Shown: piece after piece, positions 60,049-64,000 of the stretch
How positions within the stretch are numbered: position 1 is the first letter of the stretch
Layout: each line of letters starts with the position of its first letter
NCBI RefSeq assembly: GCF_943733665.1
Contig: NZ_OX030782.1
Coordinates: 2,900,501-2,964,500 of the forward strand
Length of the DNA stretch: 64,000 nt
Reading direction: 5' to 3'
Source of the DNA: Aquimarina sp. Aq107
Lineage (GTDB): Bacteria > Bacteroidota > Bacteroidia > Flavobacteriales > Flavobacteriaceae
Notes under the pieces: model-generated
Databases searched by the model: none
Told to the model about the DNA's origin: nothing
What the model saw: the letters and a program-made list of their open reading frames with translations, nothing else
Translations under genes and position numbers: made by a program

Positions 60049-61059
60049 ATGGATTCATTAACTCAGATTGTACTCGGTGCTGCTGTTGGTCAAGCTGCTA
60101 TAGGAAAAAAAGTGGGAAATAAAGCTATGCTTTGGGGAGCAATTGCTGGAACGATTCCTGATCTAGATGTTTTAGCCAAACTATTTTTTGACAGCGTTAC
60201 TTCTAATGAACTGCATAGAGGGTTTTCACATTCTATTTTGTTCAGCATACTTATGGCTCCAATTCTGGGATGGCTAGTAAGTAAAATATATAAAAACAAA
60301 GAAGCAGATTCGAAAGATTGGACCAAGCTTATGTTTCTTGGTCTGTTTACGCACTCTATTTTAGATGCATTTACCACTTGGGGAACACAATTGTTTTGGC
60401 CATTAGACTATAAAGTGGCTTTTCATAACATTTTTGTAGCAGATCCTTTATATACTGTTCCGTTTTTAGTCTTTGTACTCATAGCTATGCTTTACAAACG
60501 TACAAATCCTAAAAGAAGATTTTTTAACAATCTAGGATTGTACTGTAGTAGTTTTTATATGTTGCTTACTTTAGTCTTACAACGAATTGCTGAATTTAAT
60601 TTTACCACTAATTTAGAAAATCAACATCTCACATATAATCAAATACAAACTCGACCTACTCCATTAAATAGTATTTTATGGACAGCCAATATAGAAACTG
60701 ACAAATCCTTTCTTATCGGATATTATTCCTTACTTGACGAACCAGATGTTATTAATTTTACTGAGTTTCCTAAAAACCATTATTTACTGGGTGAAGCAAA
60801 AAATGATCCTTTAATTCCACGTCTAATTAAATTAAGTGAAGGTTGGTATACGATCGAATCTGATAATGATAAATTATACTTTAATGATCTTAGATTTGGA
60901 CAATTAGGAATGGGTAAGGATGCTAGTCGTTTTGTCTTTAGCTACGAATTATATTATGATCAAAATGGCAATTTACAAGCTAAAGAACGTGAACGTAATG
61001 TAAAAGAAGCTTCTCCTATGCTTAAAAAACTCTTTTCTCGCGTACTTGGTAATAAATAA
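60049..61059 (+). CDS. YdjM-type membrane-bound metal-dependent hydrolase (DUF457)
   Basis: 336 residues. The DUF457/YdjM pattern is present: LTQIVLGAAVGQAAIGKKVGNKAMLWGAIAGTIPDLDVL, then LHRGFSHSILFSILMAPILGW, then LGLFTHSILDAFTTWGTQLFWPLDY, with His and Asp that would bind a metal. Several hydrophobic segments follow, and the C-terminal third (from about 200) is soluble. Proteins of this kind are called LexA-regulated hydrolases because YdjM is, but the substrate is unknown. It starts two bases after the FemAB-like gene. Confidence 0.9.
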   Translation: MDSLTQIVLGAAVGQAAIGKKVGNKAMLWGAIAGTIPDLDVLAKLFFDSVTSNELHRGFSHSILFSILMAPILGWLVSKIYKNKEADSKDWTKLMFLGLFTHSILDAFTTWGTQLFWPLDYKVAFHNIFVADPLYTVPFLVFVLIAMLYKRTNPKRRFFNNLGLYCSSFYMLLTLVLQRIAEFNFTTNLENQHLTYNQIQTRPTPLNSILWTANIETDKSFLIGYYSLLDEPDVINFTEFPKNHYLLGEAKNDPLIPRLIKLSEGWYTIESDNDKLYFNDLRFGQLGMGKDASRFVFSYELYYDQNGNLQAKERERNVKEASPMLKKLFSRVLGNK

Positions 61060-61060
61060 A

Positions 61061-61095
61061 AAAAGAGGGTTTATAATAGATATAAACCCTCTTTT
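61061..61095. terminator. bidirectional intrinsic terminator between convergent genes
   Basis: AAAAGAGGGTTTA (61,061-61,073) and TAAACCCTCTTTT (61,083-61,095) pair perfectly. T runs follow in both directions (TTTTTTTTATT on plus; A-run 61,058-61,064 as T on minus). It serves the YdjM gene and the DUF1761 gene. Confidence 0.95.
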
Positions 61096-61112
61096 TTTTA
61101 TTGTCAAATACA

Positions 61113-61613
61113 TTAAGTAAACTCACAAATAATGCCTCCCATTAATGCTAGGCATACAGTCCAATATCCCACATTTACTAATATATATTTTACTCCTTTT
61201 CTTTCGAATAAAGCATTTGTTCCCAGCACAGGTAAAACTAAAAATATTCCAGCCATAGCACCGTGCAAAGCACCATGTTTAAATGTTCTAAAGTTGGTTC
61301 CATATTTATTCATAAAATCCTGAGTATACTGATAGATTTCTGTCCCTTCCTTAGTTAAGTCCGGCTCATTCATTAAGCTCTGAAAAAAACCATTTTGATG
61401 TATTACCATAGTAGGAAGCGAAGAAGCCAACATAAGACTTAGAATAAGAGAAACAATAAAAATTACAGCCATGTTCCCTCCTTTTAAATCTTCTGTTGTA
61501 AATCCACAAGCATTCATCCAAGCAGTACCAAAAACCTTTGGGTTATACCATATAAACCCTAATACTATAGGTACAAGAGCAGCGATTGCAACTATTAATA
61601 AATTAAATTCCAT
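61113..61613 (-). CDS. DUF1761 family membrane protein
   Basis: 166 residues with four hydrophobic segments. The front ALVPIVLGFIWYNPKVFGTAWMNACGFTTEDLKGGNMAVIF is the DUF1761 signature, with the conserved WYNPKxFG motif at the end of the first helix and a Gly-rich link to the second. The last helices contain FKHGALHGAMAGIFLVLP. The function is unknown. It is transcribed toward the bidirectional terminator from its own promoter, 57 bases after the LysE gene on the same strand. Confidence 0.9.
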   Translation of the reverse strand: MEFNLLIVAIAALVPIVLGFIWYNPKVFGTAWMNACGFTTEDLKGGNMAVIFIVSLILSLMLASSLPTMVIHQNGFFQSLMNEPDLTKEGTEIYQYTQDFMNKYGTNFRTFKHGALHGAMAGIFLVLPVLGTNALFERKGVKYILVNVGYWTVCLALMGGIICEFT

Positions 61614-61670
61614 ATTGGTTTGTTTTTTAAGTTGTTACTCAAATATAGCGAAAATGAATTTTATCAAACA

Positions 61671-62270
61671 TTACCAAACCAAGTAGGCTAAACGAAAAGA
61701 AAAGATTAACAGAACTACTCCGGTTATCCTAAAGAATATTTTCAATCTATAAGGAGATATGAATGGTTTAAGCTTATCTGAAAGAAAAACTTTTAATAAA
61801 TCTGTAGTCAATATACCTGATAGCACAGCTATCAAAAAAACTAAAAGCGCTATGGAATCTGAATATTTTTCATATCCATATTTAAACACTCCGATCCAAA
61901 CAATAAATACAAAAGGATTAAAAAAATTAACGCTAAAGCCTTTGATAAAAAAAGAAGTCCATTTTTTAGAACTAATAGATATATTACTAGTAATTACAGC
62001 TTTTTTAAGCAGATAATTAATTCCCAATCCAAAAAGTATAACACTTCCTATAATACCAATCCAAAATTGATTCTGAGTTGCTGTCATAAAAGTAGAAAGT
62101 CCATAATAACATAATAAAACACATATGACATCACTGACTATAATACCAAAAGCAACAGAAAACCCTGCTTTTAAGCCATACTGAAAACTACTATTGAGTA
62201 ACAAAAAAAATACTGGACCAACAAAAATGATCATCGCTATACCAATAAAAAAGCCTTCAATAAATGACAT
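61671..62270 (-). CDS. LysE family amino-acid exporter
   Basis: 199 residues with six hydrophobic segments. The LysE/RhtB pattern shows in GFFIGIAMIIFVGPVFFLLLNSSFQYGLKAGFSVAFGIIVSDVICVLL, with the conserved GP pair and the following GLKAGxxxxxGI motif, and in GFSVNFFNPFVFIVWIGVF, with NPF. These proteins export basic or hydrophobic amino acids through the inner membrane. Substrate cannot be fixed from sequence. It ends 57 bases before the DUF1761 gene. Confidence 0.9.
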   Translation of the reverse strand: MSFIEGFFIGIAMIIFVGPVFFLLLNSSFQYGLKAGFSVAFGIIVSDVICVLLCYYGLSTFMTATQNQFWIGIIGSVILFGLGINYLLKKAVITSNISISSKKWTSFFIKGFSVNFFNPFVFIVWIGVFKYGYEKYSDSIALLVFLIAVLSGILTTDLLKVFLSDKLKPFISPYRLKIFFRITGVVLLIFSFRLAYLVW

Positions 62271-62572
62271 AAATTAAAATTGTTCCATAACAAATATAGT
62301 TTTATATATGTTATGTAAATATAGATATAATCGTCTGCTTTTTTAACCAACTATTTTAAGAATATAAAAGCACAAAGTGATCTCTCTGAAACCACAATGA
62401 AACCCTTTTGACACCTTTTTGCAACCCTATTTTTTAAATATTTCAACCTTCTCCTTTTTTTCATTTTTTCAGAAAACATAACATTTATCAAACAATTTTT
62501 AAAAATTTCACAAGAAATACCTATGATGAATATAAATACCTATATTTATCGACCAAATTGAATGGTTTATCT

Positions 62573-63058
62573 ATGAGTACAAACTATAAAGTAAAAGTAA
62601 ATAAGGACTTTGAAACTAGCTTATCTGAAGATACTATTTCGAAAACCAATATTATTGAAACTTCCAATTCAAAATTTCACGTTATTAACAATAATCAATC
62701 CTATCATACAGAAGTTATAAAATCTGATTTTGTTAATAAGAACTATACAGTAAAAGTAAATTCTAATATCTATGAGGTCGATATATCTAACTCATTGGAT
62801 ATGATGATTTCGGAAATGGGGTTTTCTATTGGTGCGTCGAAACAAGTAAACTCTATAAAATCTCCAATGCCTGGGTTAATTATAGATATACAGGTAGAAA
62901 TTGGTCAAACCGTTAAAGAAGATGACTATTTACTAGTTTTAGAAGCAATGAAAATGGAAAACATTATTACTTCTCCAAGAGAAGGAACTATTAAATCCAT
63001 AGCTGTCTCTAAAGGAGATGCAGTAGACAAAGGAAAATTATTGATTGAATTCGAATAA
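62573..63058 (+). CDS. biotin carboxyl carrier protein of an acyl-CoA carboxylase
   Basis: 161 residues from ATG 62,573; a TTG at 62,558 lies further upstream but the ATG is preferred. The last 75 residues are a biotinyl domain: IKSPMPGLIIDIQVEIGQTVKEDDYLLVLEAMKMENIITSP, with biotin lysine K127 in the A-M-K-M tetrapeptide, and GDAVDKGKLLIEFE. The front 85 residues are a small beta domain (KFHVINNNQSYHTEVIK, NYTVKVNSNIYEVDI) as in the carrier subunit of propionyl/acetyl-CoA carboxylases of Bacteroidota. The biotin carboxylase gene starts 54 bases later. Confidence 0.9.
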   Translation: MSTNYKVKVNKDFETSLSEDTISKTNIIETSNSKFHVINNNQSYHTEVIKSDFVNKNYTVKVNSNIYEVDISNSLDMMISEMGFSIGASKQVNSIKSPMPGLIIDIQVEIGQTVKEDDYLLVLEAMKMENIITSPREGTIKSIAVSKGDAVDKGKLLIEFE

Positions 63059-63112
63059 AACCTCAAAGTAAGTTTAAATCAAAAGACATATCATAAGTTC
63101 TACTAATACATT

Positions 63113-64000
63113 ATGAAAAAAATACTTGTTGCAAATAGAGGAGAAATTGCCATTAGAGTAATGAAAACCGCTCAAAAAATGGGAATTAAAACAGTGGCTA
63201 TATATTCTACTGTAGATCGAGATGCTCCTCACGTAAAATTTGCTGATGAAGCAGTTTGCGTTGGCGAAGCACCTTCTAGCGAATCCTACTTGTTAGGTTC
63301 CAAGATTATTGCATTTGCCAAAGAATTAAATGTGGATGCAATACATCCTGGTTATGGATTCTTAAGTGAAAATGCTGATTTTGCAGAGGAAGTAGAAAAA
63401 AACAACATCACTTTTATAGGACCAAAATCCAAAGCTATTAAAGTTATGGGTAGTAAGCTTGCTGCTAAAGAGGCAGTAAAAGCATATGATATACCTATGG
63501 TCCCAGGTATTGATGAAGCAATTACTGATGTTGATAAAGCTAAAAAAATAGCGCTAGAAATTGGATTTCCAATTCTAATAAAAGCTTCTGCTGGTGGCGG
63601 TGGAAAAGGAATGCGTGTAGTAGAGAAAGAAAGTGAACTAGAATCACAAATGCAACGTGCTATAAGTGAAGCTATTTCTGCTTTTGGTGACGGATCAGTA
63701 TTCATCGAAAAATACGTAGCATCTCCAAGACATATTGAAATACAGGTGATGGCGGATACTCATGGAAATGTTATTCACCTTTTTGAAAGAGAATGTAGTG
63801 TACAACGAAGACATCAAAAAGTAGTGGAAGAAGCTCCTTCTGCTGTCTTAACTCCAGCTTTGAGATCCGCAATGGGCGAAGCTGCTGTTAGAGTTGCACA
63901 AGCCTGTGATTATGTTGGCGCAGGAACTGTAGAATTCTTATTAGATGAAAACCATAATTTCTATTTCCTAGAAATGAATACTCGTTTACAAGTAGAACAT
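63113..64000 (+). CDS. accC: biotin carboxylase subunit (5' part; runs off the right edge)
   Basis: The plus strand reads openly from ATG 63,113 to the window end, 296 residues so far. It is the N-terminal part of a biotin carboxylase: ILVANRGEIAIRVMKTAQKMGI at the front, HPGYGFLSENADFAEEV, the ATP-grasp glycine-rich loop KASAGGGGKGMRVV, HIEIQVMADTHGNVIHLFERECSVQRRHQKVVEEAP and FLEMNTRLQVEH at the edge. It carboxylates the biotin of the carrier protein with ATP and bicarbonate. The carboxyltransferase subunit is expected beyond the window, as in the usual Flavobacteriia carboxylase operon. Confidence 0.97.
   Translation, partial: MKKILVANRGEIAIRVMKTAQKMGIKTVAIYSTVDRDAPHVKFADEAVCVGEAPSSESYLLGSKIIAFAKELNVDAIHPGYGFLSENADFAEEVEKNNITFIGPKSKAIKVMGSKLAAKEAVKAYDIPMVPGIDEAITDVDKAKKIALEIGFPILIKASAGGGGKGMRVVEKESELESQMQRAISEAISAFGDGSVFIEKYVASPRHIEIQVMADTHGNVIHLFERECSVQRRHQKVVEEAPSAVLTPALRSAMGEAAVRVAQACDYVGAGTVEFLLDENHNFYFLEMNTRLQVEH

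Noticed and set aside
63352..63705. A minus-strand frame inside the biotin carboxylase
   Set aside because: The plus strand carries the unmistakable biotin carboxylase motifs.

Overview
The window is about 64 kb of AT-rich chromosomal DNA from a marine-type member of Flavobacteriaceae (Bacteroidota), possibly close to Aquimarina or Kordia; the genus is a guess from gene content. Supporting signs are the low GC, near absence of strong Shine-Dalgarno sites, several TAnnTTTG promoter elements, SpI/SpII leaders ending in AQ or SC, and families typical of the group (BatA/DUF58/MoxR operon, DUF4159, DUF6326, DUF4386, carboxypeptidase-regulatory TonB receptors, LytTR/LytS pairs). I see no rRNA, tRNA, transposase, phage structural gene or CRISPR array.

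Region 1 (1-37,700) is accessory in character. It begins inside an AsmA-like gene and continues as mostly minus-strand, short, singly transcribed genes: DUF2306 and Crp/Fnr, serine hydrolases, DUF6326, YCII with an ECF42-type sigma factor, DUF6892-like, SnoaL-like proteins, VOC proteins paired with AraC regulators, DoxX, GrpB, DKNYY, a secreted trypsin-like protease, an alpha/beta hydrolase, a GNAT, an Lrp regulator, a LytS/LytTR two-component pair, DUF4386/MBOAT-like/SnoaL, DUF998, a SUFU-domain protein and lipocalin-like proteins. At least three genes here are broken: the sigma factor (one extra base in an A8 run), GrpB (one extra base in a T5 run) and a secreted protein near 25 kb (in-frame TAA). 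Many intergenic gaps carry dyads or repeated promoter-like blocks, and the four genes at 34.6-37.7 kb have cassette-like spacing with attC-like dyads.

Region 2 (37,841-48,910) is one long minus-strand unit read as tldD, tldE, DUF4159, moxR, DUF58, a BatA-domain protein, a large His-rich coiled protein and a GATase-like membrane protein. It resembles the MoxR/Bat envelope-maintenance operons of Bacteroidota joined to the TldD/TldE peptidase. A 13-bp hairpin separates tldE from DUF4159, and a strong terminator ends the unit.

Region 3 (49,437-58,592) holds a 4Fe-4S uracil-DNA glycosylase, a DinB-like protein, a secreted protein, a 73-aa orphan and then the most interesting cluster: four stand-alone receiver proteins arranged as a tandem duplication of an A-B pair, a TonB-dependent receptor, and a histidine kinase whose periplasmic sensor is a YfiR/HmsC (DUF4154) domain. 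Receptor and kinase overlap by ATGA. No output domain is present, so this looks like an outer-membrane-to-cytoplasm signalling route ending in a bank of receivers, two of which lack the conserved switch Thr/Ser.

Region 4 (58,859-64,000) is housekeeping-like: a FemAB/GNAT-like protein and a YdjM-type membrane hydrolase, DUF1761 and LysE proteins, and a biotin carrier protein followed by the start of a biotin carboxylase that runs off the window.
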